Shown: positions 1-8,477 of the stretch, piece by piece
Position numbering within the stretch: position 1 is the stretch's first letter
How the letters are laid out: each line of letters starts with the position of its first letter
Origin: Microbacterium capsulatum
Lineage (GTDB): Bacteria > Actinomycetota > Actinomycetes > Actinomycetales > Microbacteriaceae
DNA: 64,000 nt
Reading direction: 5' to 3'
NCBI RefSeq assembly: GCF_030865425.1
Contig: NZ_JAVFCB010000007.1
Coordinates: forward strand, 119,674-183,673
Notes under the pieces: generated by a model
The model's input: only the letters and a program-made list of their open reading frames with translations
What the model was told of the DNA's origin: nothing
Database searches by the model: none
Program-made: the position numbers and the translations under genes

Positions 1-1131
1 GAACGCGGTCGTCGCAGGAGCGGAGGCGTAGTTCGCCATGGTGGCGATGTCCCCCGCCGACACCTCGCCGCGCGGCCAGAGGATGTCGTCCCGGGCGCCG
101 GCGATCGTCATGACGTCGGCCGGAGCCGGGGCGGTCGACGCACCGGCTCCCGGAGAAGGGGTGGGGACCGGGGTCGCCGTGCCCGACGACGACAGGAAAG
201 GATCGAGCGAGTCGACCGTCAGCGGGCTGCGCAGGCCCGCGGCGGCCTGGGCGGCCACGTCGGCATCGCCGAACTGGAGCACGAGCTTCTCGTTCGACAG
301 CGCCTCGAGGCGCGACAGCCATGCGGTCGCGGACGGCGGAGCGGTCGTGCCGAGCACCCGGATCGCGGCGGGGATGGACGGATCGATCGCGAGCACCGCG
401 GAGGTCCCGGTGACTCCGGTCAGCTGCGCGGTGAGGGCGCCGGTCGGCGCGGTGAGGGCGGTCAGCTCGGTCGCGGTCAGCAGATCGCCGGCGGCCGGGG
501 CCGCGGTGATCGGAACGACCGTGAGGACGGACGGCGCGGCTCCGCGGGCGACCACCAGCACGCTCACCGACGACGCCGTGGACTGGTGCGGCGTTCCTGC
601 CGCGGTCTGCGCCTGGATGGTCGCCCGCAGCGGGTACACCCCCGGGGTGAGCGCACCGACGTCGGCCGCAGGGACGACGACGGTCGTCCGGTAGCTGTCG
701 CCGGCGCCCGTCGCGGAGGTGCTGGCATCGCCGATCCCGGTGAGGGCGGGGGAGGAGCCGGATCCGCGCAGCCAGGCGCTCACCGCGGAACGGTCCGCGA
801 GGGGCGTCCGCCCGAGCTCGAGGTGCATGGTGCCGGGCGCGAGCCCGACCGTGTCGTCGTTGCGGACGGCGAGCGTGGTGGTGAGCGGGGATCCGGGCGT
901 GTATGCGCCGTTCGCATCCGGCAGCAGGGTGAGCTGCAGCCCCGCGTGCGCCGGGGTGGGCGACGGCGAGGGCGCCGGCGTCGCGGCGAGGGCGGGGGCG
1001 ACCGAGGACAGCGGCAGCAGCAGCCCGGCGGCGACCGCGAGCACCCGCGCGGCGCGGCGCAGGCGGTCGCGCAGAGGCGCCGGCGTGGAGGACGCCCGCG
1101 CGGAGGAGAGCGGTGCAGGGGAGACTGTCAT
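1..1131 (-). CDS. DUF6049-family secreted protein, N-terminal part (runs off the window start)
   Basis: Seen: an open minus-strand frame of 377 codons starting at the ATG at 1131-1129 and continuing past base 1. The N-terminus has a basic stretch (LRDRLRRAAR), a hydrophobic core (VLAVAAGLLLPLSSV) and an Ala-rich cleavage region (APALAA), so it is exported. A Pro/Ser/Thr linker and beta-rich segments follow. Known: actinobacteria often carry a secreted DUF6049 protein between the lipid II flippase murJ and the CCA-adding enzyme gene, and a CCA enzyme lies 3 kb away here. Inference: this is that protein, with murJ expected to the left. Its function is not established. The usual NUDIX gene next to it is absent from this interval; a methyltransferase and an oxidoreductase occupy the space instead. 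Confidence 0.65.
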   Translation of the reverse strand, partial: MTVSPAPLSSARASSTPAPLRDRLRRAARVLAVAAGLLLPLSSVAPALAATPAPSPSPTPAHAGLQLTLLPDANGAYTPGSPLTTTLAVRNDDTVGLAPGTMHLELGRTPLADRSAVSAWLRGSGSSPALTGIGDASTSATGAGDSYRTTVVVPAADVGALTPGVYPLRATIQAQTAAGTPHQSTASSVSVLVVARGAAPSVLTVVPITAAPAAGDLLTATELTALTAPTGALTAQLTGVTGTSAVLAIDPSIPAAIRVLGTTAPPSATAWLSRLEALSNEKLVLQFGDADVAAQAAAGLRSPLTVDSLDPFLSSSGTATPVPTPSPGAGASTAPAPADVMTIAGARDDILWPRGEVSAGDIATMANYASAPATTAF

Positions 1132-1288
1132 GAAGGATCCGTCGGGCGCACGTCAGGCGGGCGCGGAGAGTACTGGCCCTGTGATTCTAGGCGGCGAGCC
1201 CGCGGGATCCCTGGAGGCGGGCGGCCGGGCAGGGGAACGCGCAGGCCGGGGCCGGTCGCCGGCGGAGCCCGCCGCGTAGAGTGACGCC

Positions 1289-2821
1289 GTGGTCCGTCAC
1301 CTCGTCCCCCGTCCCGATCCCGTGCTCTGCGCCGCTCTCGCCGCCGACCTCGACGCCGCGGACTTCCGGTCCGAGCCGCTCCGCACGGCCTGGGGCGCGG
1401 AGGCCGATGACGCCCTCGGGCGAGGGATCCGCTCCCCACTGCTGCGCGCGGTCGAGGGCCGCACCGACCCGCTCGTCACCCTCGGCAGGCTGTTCGTGCT
1501 CGGCATGCCGCAACCGGAGGCGCCCGTCGCCGCTGCCCTGGCCCGTCTCGGGATCGACGGCCTGGAGAGCCTCGGTCTCGGTTACCGCGAGGACGGACGA
1601 GTCGTCCCGGCCGCGCTCATCCGGCCGCAGTCCTTCGTCGACGCGGACGGCGTCGGAGAGTGGTGGATCGCGAGTGACCTCGACGAGCTCGCGCTCGGCA
1701 CCGCACTCCCGCCCGACCATGTGCTCGGGGTCGGCGGCGCCTCGCGCACGCTGGCCTCGCTCGTGATGCCGATCGAGGTCGATCGCGCCCTCGACCTCGG
1801 CACCGGCTGCGGGATCCAGGCGCTCCTCGTCGCCCGGCACGCCGGATCCGTCGTCGCGACCGACATCTCCGAGCGCGCTCTCGCCTACGCCGAACTGAAC
1901 GCGCGGCTCGCCGGCGTCGGCAACATCGAGTTCCGTCGGGGCAGCATGTTCGAGCCGATCGCCGGCGAGAGCTTCGGGCTCATCGTTTCCAACCCGCCGT
2001 TCGTGATCACCCCGCGCGGTGCCGACGTTCCCGAGTACGAATACCGTGACGGCGGGCTCGTCGGCGACGCCCTCGTCGAGGCGTTCGTCCGCGAAGCCCC
2101 CGCACACCTGAGCCCCGGCGGATCCGCGCAGCTGCTCGGCAACTGGGAGTCCGTCGGGGCGACGCTGGGGCTGCGCCGCCTCGAGTCCTGGATCGCGCCG
2201 GAGCTCGACGCCTGGGCCGTGCAGCGCGAGACCCTGTCACCGCTGGGCTACGCCGAACTGTGGATCCGGGACGGCGGCACGACCCCTCGTGACGCCGGTT
2301 TCGAGCCGCTGCTGAACGCCTGGCTCGACGACTTCGCGGCCCGCGACGTCACCGAGATCGCCTTCGGGTACGTCCTCATCCGCCGCCCGGCGACCCCCGG
2401 CGATCCGGCCGCGCCGGACGCAGCGCTGCGTCGCTTCGAGACGCTCATGCAGCCGGTCACGAGCCCGGGCCGCGCGTTCCGCGACGGCCTGGCCGGACAT
2501 GACGCGCTCGCCGACGGTGTCCCCGACGTGCTCCTCGTCGCGCCGGACGTCACCGAGGCCCGCCACCACCTGCCCGGCCAGGACGCGCCGAGCGTGATCG
2601 AGCTTCGTCAGGGCGGTGGCTTCGGGCGCACGGTGTCGGTCGACCCCGCCCTCGCCGGCTTCGTCGGCGCCTGCGACGGCGATCTCACCGTCACCCAGAT
2701 CGTCGCGGCGCTCGCCGACCTGTTCGAGGTGCCGCTCGTGGAGCTCTGGGCCGACCTCGAGCCGCGGCTGCGCGCCCTCGTGACCGACGGATTCCTCATC
2801 CCCGGGGAACAAGGATCCTGA
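1289..2821 (+). CDS. class I SAM-dependent methyltransferase (RsmC/PrmC-like, NPPF motif)
   Basis: A 510-residue protein. The SAM-binding motif I LDLGTGCG lies near residue 170, followed by VVATDIS, and the substrate motif NPPF is at residues 235-238. NPPF/NPPY is typical of enzymes that methylate exocyclic or amide nitrogens of nucleic-acid bases or glutamine. The N-terminal 150 residues and the C-terminal 170 residues are extra domains. The start is GTG at 1289: a TAGAGT box at 1277-1282 stands exactly six bases upstream, the leaderless arrangement seen repeatedly in this window. It is divergent from the DUF6049 gene and 20 bases ahead of the next gene. The substrate cannot be told from the sequence; an rRNA or protein methylase are both possible. 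Confidence 0.8.
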   Translation: MVRHLVPRPDPVLCAALAADLDAADFRSEPLRTAWGAEADDALGRGIRSPLLRAVEGRTDPLVTLGRLFVLGMPQPEAPVAAALARLGIDGLESLGLGYREDGRVVPAALIRPQSFVDADGVGEWWIASDLDELALGTALPPDHVLGVGGASRTLASLVMPIEVDRALDLGTGCGIQALLVARHAGSVVATDISERALAYAELNARLAGVGNIEFRRGSMFEPIAGESFGLIVSNPPFVITPRGADVPEYEYRDGGLVGDALVEAFVREAPAHLSPGGSAQLLGNWESVGATLGLRRLESWIAPELDAWAVQRETLSPLGYAELWIRDGGTTPRDAGFEPLLNAWLDDFAARDVTEIAFGYVLIRRPATPGDPAAPDAALRRFETLMQPVTSPGRAFRDGLAGHDALADGVPDVLLVAPDVTEARHHLPGQDAPSVIELRQGGGFGRTVSVDPALAGFVGACDGDLTVTQIVAALADLFEVPLVELWADLEPRLRALVTDGFLIPGEQGS

Positions 2822-2841
2822 TCCATGCGTTCGAATAGATC

Positions 2842-3900
2842 ATGAAGGCTTTCGGATTCCTCTCCTTCGGGCACTACGCGAACGTGCCCGGATCCGTCAC
2901 CCGCACCGCGGGGGAGATGCTGCACCAGAGCATCGAGATCGCGCAGGGCGCCGATGAGATCGGCGTGAACGGCGCCTACGTGCGCGTGCACCACTTCGCG
3001 CGCCAGGCCGCCTCGCCCATGCCGCTGCTGTCGGCCATGGCTGCGACCACGAAGCGGATCGAGGTGGGCACCGGCGTCATCGACATGCGCTACGAGAACC
3101 CGCTGTACTTCGCGGAGGAGGCCGCCGCGCTCGACTACATCGCCGACGGCCGGATCGCCCTCGGCGTCAGCCGCGGTTCACCCGAGACCGCGCTGCGCGG
3201 CTACGAGGCGTTCGGCTACACCGACGACGAGGACCGCGAACGGGGCAGCGTCCTCGCCCGGGAGAAGTTCGACCTCTTCCTCGAGGCGATCGACGGCGCC
3301 GGTATCGCCCCGGGCGACCCGCGCATGGTCGGCGCCGGCCGCTACCTGGCGGTCGAGCCACACGCGCCGTCGCTGCGCGATCGGATCTGGTGGGGATCCG
3401 GATCCCGCGCGACCGCCGAGGAGACCGGGCGCAAGGGCCTGAACATGATGAGCTCGACGCTCGTCACCGAGGCCACAGGGCAGCCGTTCCACGAGCTGCA
3501 GCGCGAGCAGATCGAGCTGTTCCGCGCCGCGTACAAGGAGGCCGGGCACACCGGCGCTCCCCGTGTCTCGGTGAGTCGCAGCGTCTTCCCGCTCGTCAGC
3601 GACCAGGACCGCGCCTACTTCGGCCTGCGCAGCGAGGACGGCGACGATCAGATCGGCATCATCGACGGCTACCGCTCCACGTTCGGCAAGACCTACGCGG
3701 CCGAACCCGACGTGCTCATCTCGCAGCTGAAGCAGGACGAGGCCGTGATGGCCGCGGACACGCTCATGCTGACGATCCCGAACCAGCTGGGACCCGAATA
3801 CAACCTGCACGTGCTGCAGGCCTTCGCCGAGCACGTCGCCCCCGCGCTGGGCTGGAAGCCGAACACCGAGGGACCCGTCCAGGGCGACCCGGTCGCCTGA
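2842..3900 (+). CDS. LLM-class flavin-dependent oxidoreductase (luciferase-like)
   Basis: A 352-residue protein of bacterial-luciferase type. The N-terminus KAFGFLSFGHYANVPG, the segment VRVHHFARQAASPMPLLSAMAA and the stretch TKRIEVGTGVIDMRYENPLYFAEEAAALDYIADGR (broken here only by description) follow the family pattern of an F420- or FMN-dependent TIM-barrel monooxygenase or dehydrogenase. Length is normal. It starts 20 bases after the methyltransferase stop, so the two may be cotranscribed, but no good Shine-Dalgarno precedes the ATG. The gene is followed directly by a long inverted repeat. The substrate is unknown; alkanal or sulfonate monooxygenases and F420-dependent reductases are all possible. 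Confidence 0.8.
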   Translation: MKAFGFLSFGHYANVPGSVTRTAGEMLHQSIEIAQGADEIGVNGAYVRVHHFARQAASPMPLLSAMAATTKRIEVGTGVIDMRYENPLYFAEEAAALDYIADGRIALGVSRGSPETALRGYEAFGYTDDEDRERGSVLAREKFDLFLEAIDGAGIAPGDPRMVGAGRYLAVEPHAPSLRDRIWWGSGSRATAEETGRKGLNMMSSTLVTEATGQPFHELQREQIELFRAAYKEAGHTGAPRVSVSRSVFPLVSDQDRAYFGLRSEDGDDQIGIIDGYRSTFGKTYAAEPDVLISQLKQDEAVMAADTLMLTIPNQLGPEYNLHVLQAFAEHVAPALGWKPNTEGPVQGDPVA

Positions 3901-3911
3901 ACCGGGTCCCA

Positions 3912-3988
3912 GACCGCGAGACCGAACTCGCGTCTCGAGACCGACGATGAAGAGCGCGGTCTCGGGACGGAGGTTCGGTCTCGCGGTC
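3912..3988. repeat. long inverted repeat (IR1)
   Basis: The left arm GACCGCGAGACCGAAC (3912-3927) is the exact reverse complement of 3973-3988, and the inner halves (3928-3943 and 3957-3972) also pair with a few mismatches, so a stem of about 32 bp is possible. It lies between two co-directional genes and could end transcription of the oxidoreductase gene, but there is no T-run. Confidence 0.75.
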
Positions 3989-4062
3989 ACTCGACGGTGT
4001 CGGACCCGGGGCCGGGACAACCGGCGCAAGGCCCGGAGCCCGGCCCCGGTACCCTGGAATCC

Positions 4063-5490
4063 ATGCTCAACATGGCCGAGGGACTCGCCCGTCTGGGCGC
4101 ACTCGCGGAGAACCCGGTCGTGCGGACCCTGGCGCTCGCCTTCGCGGACGCCGGGTTCGACCTCGCCGTCGTCGGCGGCCCGGTGCGCGACGCGCTGCTC
4201 GGGCGCGCCACGCACGACCTCGACTTCACCACGAACGCCCGCCCGGACGACATCCTGCGCGTCGTGAAGCCGATCTCGTCCACCCAGTGGGACATCGGCC
4301 GGGAGTTCGGCACGATCGGCGCCCGCGTGCAGGGCGAGCAGGTCGAGATCACGACCTACCGCGCCGACGCCTACGACGGCGTCACCCGCAAGCCCGTCGT
4401 CGAGTTCGGCGACGCGATCGACGGCGACCTCGTCCGCCGCGACTTCACCGTCAACTCCATGGCGCTGCTCGTCCCGCAGGTCAGACTGGTCGACCCGACC
4501 GGCGGCGTCGAGGACCTCGTGCAGGGCGTGCTGCGGACCCCGACGGATCCGCAGATCAGCTTCGGCGACGACCCGCTGCGGATGCTCCGCGCGGCCCGGT
4601 TCAGCGCCCAGCTCGGCTTCGGCATCGAGGACCGCACGCTCGACGCGATCGGGGAGCTGCGCGAGACGCTGCGGATCGTCAGCCCGGAGCGCATCCAGGC
4701 CGAGCTCGTGCGTCTGCTGCAGGCCGACGACCCGGTCCGCGGGATCCGCGTCCTCGTCGACACCGGGCTCATCGAGGAGTTCCTCCCCGAGGTGAGCGCG
4801 CTGCGGCTCGAGGTCGACGAGCACCACCACCACAAGGACGTCTACGAGCATTCGCTGACCGCCCTCGACCAGGCGATCGCGCTGGAGCGGTCGCGGCACC
4901 CCGGCGAGCCGGCCGACGCGATCCTGCGCCTCGCGGTGCTGCTGCACGACATCGGCAAGCCGCGCACCCGCAAGCTCGAGCCGGGGGGATCGGTCACCTT
5001 CCACCACCACGACGTCGTCGGATCCCGCCTCGCCCGCAAACGGCTGCAGGCGCTCCGGTTCGACAAGGAGACGACCGAGGCGGTGGCCAAGCTCATCGAG
5101 CTGCACCTGCGCTTCTTCGGCTACTCCGAGGGCGCCTGGACGGACTCGGCCGTGCGCCGGTACGTGCGCGACGCGGGCGACCAGCTCGAGCGGCTGCACA
5201 TCCTCACCCGCGCCGACGTCACCACGCGCAACAGGCGCAAGGCGACCCGCCTGGCGACCGCGTACGACGACATCGAGGCCCGGATCATCGCCCTGCGCGA
5301 GCAGGAGGAGATCGACGCGATCCGGCCCGAGCTCGACGGCAACGACGTGCAGCGGATCCTCGGGATCGCCCCGGGGCGCGAGGTCGGCGAGGCCTACCGG
5401 TTCCTGCTCGAGCTGCGTCTGGACGAGGGCCTGATCGGCCCCGAGGCGGCGGAGAGGCGACTCCTCGACTGGTGGGCCGCCCGCGTCTGA
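4063..5490 (+). CDS. pcnA/cca: CCA tRNA nucleotidyltransferase
   Basis: Adds or repairs the 3'-terminal CCA of tRNAs. A 475-residue class II nucleotidyltransferase: the head motif GGPVRD is at residues 38-43, the catalytic DLD at 52-54, followed by RRDFTVNSMAL and the RMLRAARFSAQLGF region. A C-terminal HD domain (HHHHKDVYEHS; H295-D296 in LLHDIGKPRTRK) marks the bacterial form with phosphohydrolase activity. An earlier in-frame GTG exists at 3997, but ATG 4063 is preferred because TACCCT (4050-4055) lies seven bases before it as a leaderless promoter box, and the upstream extension is low-complexity Pro/Gly. Its presence near a DUF6049 gene is the usual actinobacterial context. Confidence 0.93.
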   Translation: MLNMAEGLARLGALAENPVVRTLALAFADAGFDLAVVGGPVRDALLGRATHDLDFTTNARPDDILRVVKPISSTQWDIGREFGTIGARVQGEQVEITTYRADAYDGVTRKPVVEFGDAIDGDLVRRDFTVNSMALLVPQVRLVDPTGGVEDLVQGVLRTPTDPQISFGDDPLRMLRAARFSAQLGFGIEDRTLDAIGELRETLRIVSPERIQAELVRLLQADDPVRGIRVLVDTGLIEEFLPEVSALRLEVDEHHHHKDVYEHSLTALDQAIALERSRHPGEPADAILRLAVLLHDIGKPRTRKLEPGGSVTFHHHDVVGSRLARKRLQALRFDKETTEAVAKLIELHLRFFGYSEGAWTDSAVRRYVRDAGDQLERLHILTRADVTTRNRRKATRLATAYDDIEARIIALREQEEIDAIRPELDGNDVQRILGIAPGREVGEAYRFLLELRLDEGLIGPEAAERRLLDWWAARV

Positions 5491-5545
5491 CCCGCCCGCC
5501 CGGGTGGTATTGGAATCCGCGGACGCTGAGATCACGTCTCAGTGT

Positions 5546-5592
5546 CGAAACGGTCGGCATCGTTTCGCAATGCGAAATCCCGTGCCTACAAT
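5546..5592 (+). promoter_or_regulatory. promoter with overlapping palindromes before the peptide ABC importer
   Basis: A -10 box TACAAT (5587-5592) lies 17 bases after TTCGCA (5564-5569). The -35 region is embedded in the palindrome TTTCGCAATGCGAAA (5563-5577), and a second inverted repeat CGAAACG (5546-5552) / CGTTTCG (5561-5567) overlaps it. This suggests repressor control of the importer. The regulator is not encoded nearby. Confidence 0.45.
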
Positions 5593-5677
5593 CGGGTGTC
5601 CTGTGTGCCGTGACCCCGACGGCCACAGATTCGCGGCCGCGAGGAACTCCGGCCAGGGAACCGATACAGAGGTGTAT

Positions 5678-7309
5678 ATGTCATTCCACAGCACAAGAGG
5701 CCGCATCGGCCTCGCCATCGGCGCGCTCGGCGCCACCGCCCTCGTCCTCGCCGGCTGCGCCACCAGCAGCACCGGCGGCAACGGCGGCTCCGGAGGATCC
5801 TCCTCGACGATCACGGTCGGCACCACCGACAAGATCACGTCGCTCGACCCGGCCGGGTCCTACGACAACGGATCCTTCGCCGTCATGAACCAGATCTACC
5901 CGTTCCTGATGAGCAGCAAGCCCGGCTCCGCCGAGGTCACCCCGGACATCGCCGAGTCGGCGAAGTTCACCACGCCGACCGAGTTCACGGTCAAGCTCAA
6001 GAAGGGCCTCAAGTTCGCCAACGGCGACGCGCTCACCTCCGCCTCGGTCAAGTTCTCCTTCGACCGCATGGTGAAGATCAACGACCCCAATGGCCCGGCC
6101 TCGCTGCTCGGCAACCTCGCCAGCACCGCCGCCCCCGACGACACCACGGTCGTGTTCACGCTGAAGAACGGCAACGACCAGATCTGGCCGCTGATCCTCT
6201 CCAGCCCGGCCGGCCCGATCGTCGACGAGAAGGTGTTCTCGGCCGACAAGGTCACCACCGACGACGCGATCGTCAAGGGCAAGGCGTTCGCCGGCCAGTA
6301 CCAGATCACCGACTACAAGCTGAACCAGCTCGTCGCCTACAAGCCGTACTCCGGCTACCAGGGCAACCTCGGCAAGCCGGCCAACGCGGGAGTCAACGTC
6401 AAGTACTACGCCGACGCGTCGAACCTGAAGCTGGCGATCGGCAAGGGCGACATCGACGTGGCGTACCGCAGCCTCTCCGCCACCGACATCGACGACCTGA
6501 GCAAGAACAAGAAGGTCAAGCTCGTCGAGGGCCCCGGCGGCGAGATCCGCTACATCGTGTTCAACTTCGACACGATGCCGTACGGCGCGAAGACGCCCGA
6601 GGCCGACAGCGCCAAGTCGCTGGCCGTGCGTCAGGCGGCGGCCGACCTGGTCGACCGCTCCGCGATCGCGAAGGACGTCTACAAGGACACCTACAGCCCG
6701 CTCTACTCCTACGTCGCGGACGGCATGACCGGTGCGACCACGGTGCTGAAGTCGATGTACGGCGACGGCAGCGGCAAGCCCTCGCTCGACAAGGCGAAGA
6801 AGGCGCTCGCGGACGCCGGCGTGCAGACCCCGGTCACGCTGAACCTGCAGTACAACGGCGACCACTACGGCCCGTCCTCGGGTGACGAGTACGCCGCGGT
6901 CAAGGCGCAGCTCGAGAACGGCGGCCTGTTCAAGGTGAACCTGCAGACCACCGAGTGGGTGCAGTACACCAAGGAGCGCACCGCCGACGTGTTCCCGGCG
7001 TACCAGCTCGGCTGGTTCCCGGACTACTCGGACGCCGACAACTACCTGTCCCCGTTCTTCACGACGGACAACTTCCTGCACAACCACTACGCGAACCAGG
7101 CTGTCAACGACCTGATCGTGAAGCAGGCGACGGAGACCGACAAGGACAAGCGCACCGCCGACATCCAGCAGATCCAGGACATGGTCGCCAAGGACCTGTC
7201 CACGCTGCCGCTGCTCCAGGGCAAGCAGATCGCGGTCGTCGGCTCCGGTGTCAACGGCACCACGCTCGACGCGTCGTTCAAGTTCCGCTACGCCTCGATC
7301 TCGAAGTAA
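5678..7309 (+). CDS. peptide ABC transporter substrate-binding lipoprotein (SBP_bac_5)
   Basis: The 543-residue extracytoplasmic solute receptor of a Dpp/Opp-type importer. The lipobox LAGC puts the lipidated cysteine at residue 27, followed by a Ser/Gly linker. The family 5 hallmark follows (TVGTTDKITSLDPAGSYDN; then LKKGLKFANGDALTSASVKFSFDRM). ATG 5678 is chosen over upstream in-frame starts because only it gives a proper lipoprotein signal, and AGAGG sits upstream. It is first in a four-gene operon whose remaining members are two permeases and a fused ATPase. A hairpin lies between it and the permeases, a common way to keep receptor level above permease level. Probable ligands are oligopeptides; nickel or opine-like ligands cannot be excluded. 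Confidence 0.9.
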   Translation: MSFHSTRGRIGLAIGALGATALVLAGCATSSTGGNGGSGGSSSTITVGTTDKITSLDPAGSYDNGSFAVMNQIYPFLMSSKPGSAEVTPDIAESAKFTTPTEFTVKLKKGLKFANGDALTSASVKFSFDRMVKINDPNGPASLLGNLASTAAPDDTTVVFTLKNGNDQIWPLILSSPAGPIVDEKVFSADKVTTDDAIVKGKAFAGQYQITDYKLNQLVAYKPYSGYQGNLGKPANAGVNVKYYADASNLKLAIGKGDIDVAYRSLSATDIDDLSKNKKVKLVEGPGGEIRYIVFNFDTMPYGAKTPEADSAKSLAVRQAAADLVDRSAIAKDVYKDTYSPLYSYVADGMTGATTVLKSMYGDGSGKPSLDKAKKALADAGVQTPVTLNLQYNGDHYGPSSGDEYAAVKAQLENGGLFKVNLQTTEWVQYTKERTADVFPAYQLGWFPDYSDADNYLSPFFTTDNFLHNHYANQAVNDLIVKQATETDKDKRTADIQQIQDMVAKDLSTLPLLQGKQIAVVGSGVNGTTLDASFKFRYASISK

Positions 7310-7321
7310 AGCGATCCGGAG

Positions 7322-7365
7322 ACGGGGCACCGCCGCACACGCGACGGTGCCCCGTCCTCTTTCCT
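7322..7365 (+). terminator. hairpin between receptor and permease genes
   Basis: ACGGGGCACCG (7322-7332) pairs exactly with CGGTGCCCCGT (7345-7355), giving an 11-bp GC stem followed by a short T-rich stretch (CCTCTTTCC). It probably terminates part of the transcripts or protects the upstream receptor mRNA end. Confidence 0.7.
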
Positions 7366-7399
7366 GCTCCACCCCTGATCCTCACGAAGGTCCCCCTCC

Positions 7400-8476
7400 A
7401 TGTCCGTTGACGCCCTGACCGCCGATCCCGCGGTCGCGACGCGCGCGAGTTCCTCCGCGGGACTCTGGCGCTACATCCTGATCCGCCTGGTGCTGATCAT
7501 CCCGACGGTGCTCATCCTGATCACCACTGTGTTCTTCCTGATGCGGATCACCGGCGATCCCATCACCGCCGCCCTCGGCGGCCGCCTTCCTCCGGCGCAG
7601 CTCGCCCAGCGCGTGCACGAGGCCGGCTACGACCGGCCGCTGCTCACGCAGTACGCCGAGTACCTCGGCAACATCCTGCACGGCGACTTCGGCACCACCA
7701 TCACCGACCGCCAGAAGGTCACCACGGTGCTGCTCACGTACGGATCCGCGACCCTCGAGCTCGCGATCTACGCGCTCATCGTCGCGTTCACCGTGAGCAT
7801 CCCGCTCGGTCTGATCGCCGCGCACCGCCGCGACCGCTGGCAGGACGCTTCGCTGCGCATCATGGCGATCCTCGCCTACGCGACCCCGATCTTCTTCGTC
7901 GGCCTGCTGCTCAAGCTCGTGTTCTCGGTGTGGCTGGGCTGGCTGCCCGTCTCCGGGCGGGCCGGCACGCAGACAGAGCTCCTGATGAGCGGGGTGAACA
8001 CCCCGACCGGGATCTACCTGCTCGACGCGATCCGGCTCGGCAACGGCCCCGCGATCCTCGACGTGCTGTGGCACGCGATCCTCCCGGCGCTCGCGCTCGG
8101 CATGCTCACCGCGGGCGTCTTCCTGCGCCTGATCCGCACGAACGTGATCGGCACGCTCGGCCAGCAGTACGTCACCTCGGGCCGTTCCCGCGGCGTGAGC
8201 GAGTTCCGCCTGGTCACCAAGCACGCGTTCCGCCCGGCGCTCATCCCGATCATCACGGTGATGGGCCTGCAGATCGCACTGCTGCTCGCCGGCGCCGTGC
8301 TCACCGAGACGACCTTCGAGTGGAAGGGGATCGGCTTCATGCTCGCCGAGTACCTGAAGGCCCGGGATTTCGTGGCCGTGCAGGGCATCGTCGTGATGAT
8401 CGCCGTGATCGTCGCGGTCACCAACTTCATCGTCGACATCGTCGCGGCCATGATCGACCCGAGGGTGAGGTACTGA
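7400..8476 (+). CDS. ABC transporter permease (DppB/OppB family)
   Basis: A 358-residue integral membrane subunit of the importer. A first transmembrane segment near residues 27-50 (ILIRLVLIIPTVLILITTVFF) is followed by the periplasmic family stretch (YDRPLLTQYAEYLGNILHGDFG) and a BPD_transp_1 core with about five further segments. The EAA-like loop RTNVIGTLGQQYVTSGRSRGVS contacts the ATPase. Known: DppB/OppB-type permeases pair with DppC/OppC, which follows two bases later, so coupled translation is likely. The start is ATG 7400, the first after the intergenic hairpin. Confidence 0.92.
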   Translation: MSVDALTADPAVATRASSSAGLWRYILIRLVLIIPTVLILITTVFFLMRITGDPITAALGGRLPPAQLAQRVHEAGYDRPLLTQYAEYLGNILHGDFGTTITDRQKVTTVLLTYGSATLELAIYALIVAFTVSIPLGLIAAHRRDRWQDASLRIMAILAYATPIFFVGLLLKLVFSVWLGWLPVSGRAGTQTELLMSGVNTPTGIYLLDAIRLGNGPAILDVLWHAILPALALGMLTAGVFLRLIRTNVIGTLGQQYVTSGRSRGVSEFRLVTKHAFRPALIPIITVMGLQIALLLAGAVLTETTFEWKGIGFMLAEYLKARDFVAVQGIVVMIAVIVAVTNFIVDIVAAMIDPRVRY

Positions 8477-8477
8477 G

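Noticed and set aside
38..694. Plus-strand frame at the window start
   Set aside because: It is antisense to the DUF6049 protein, whose signal peptide and domain character are clear.
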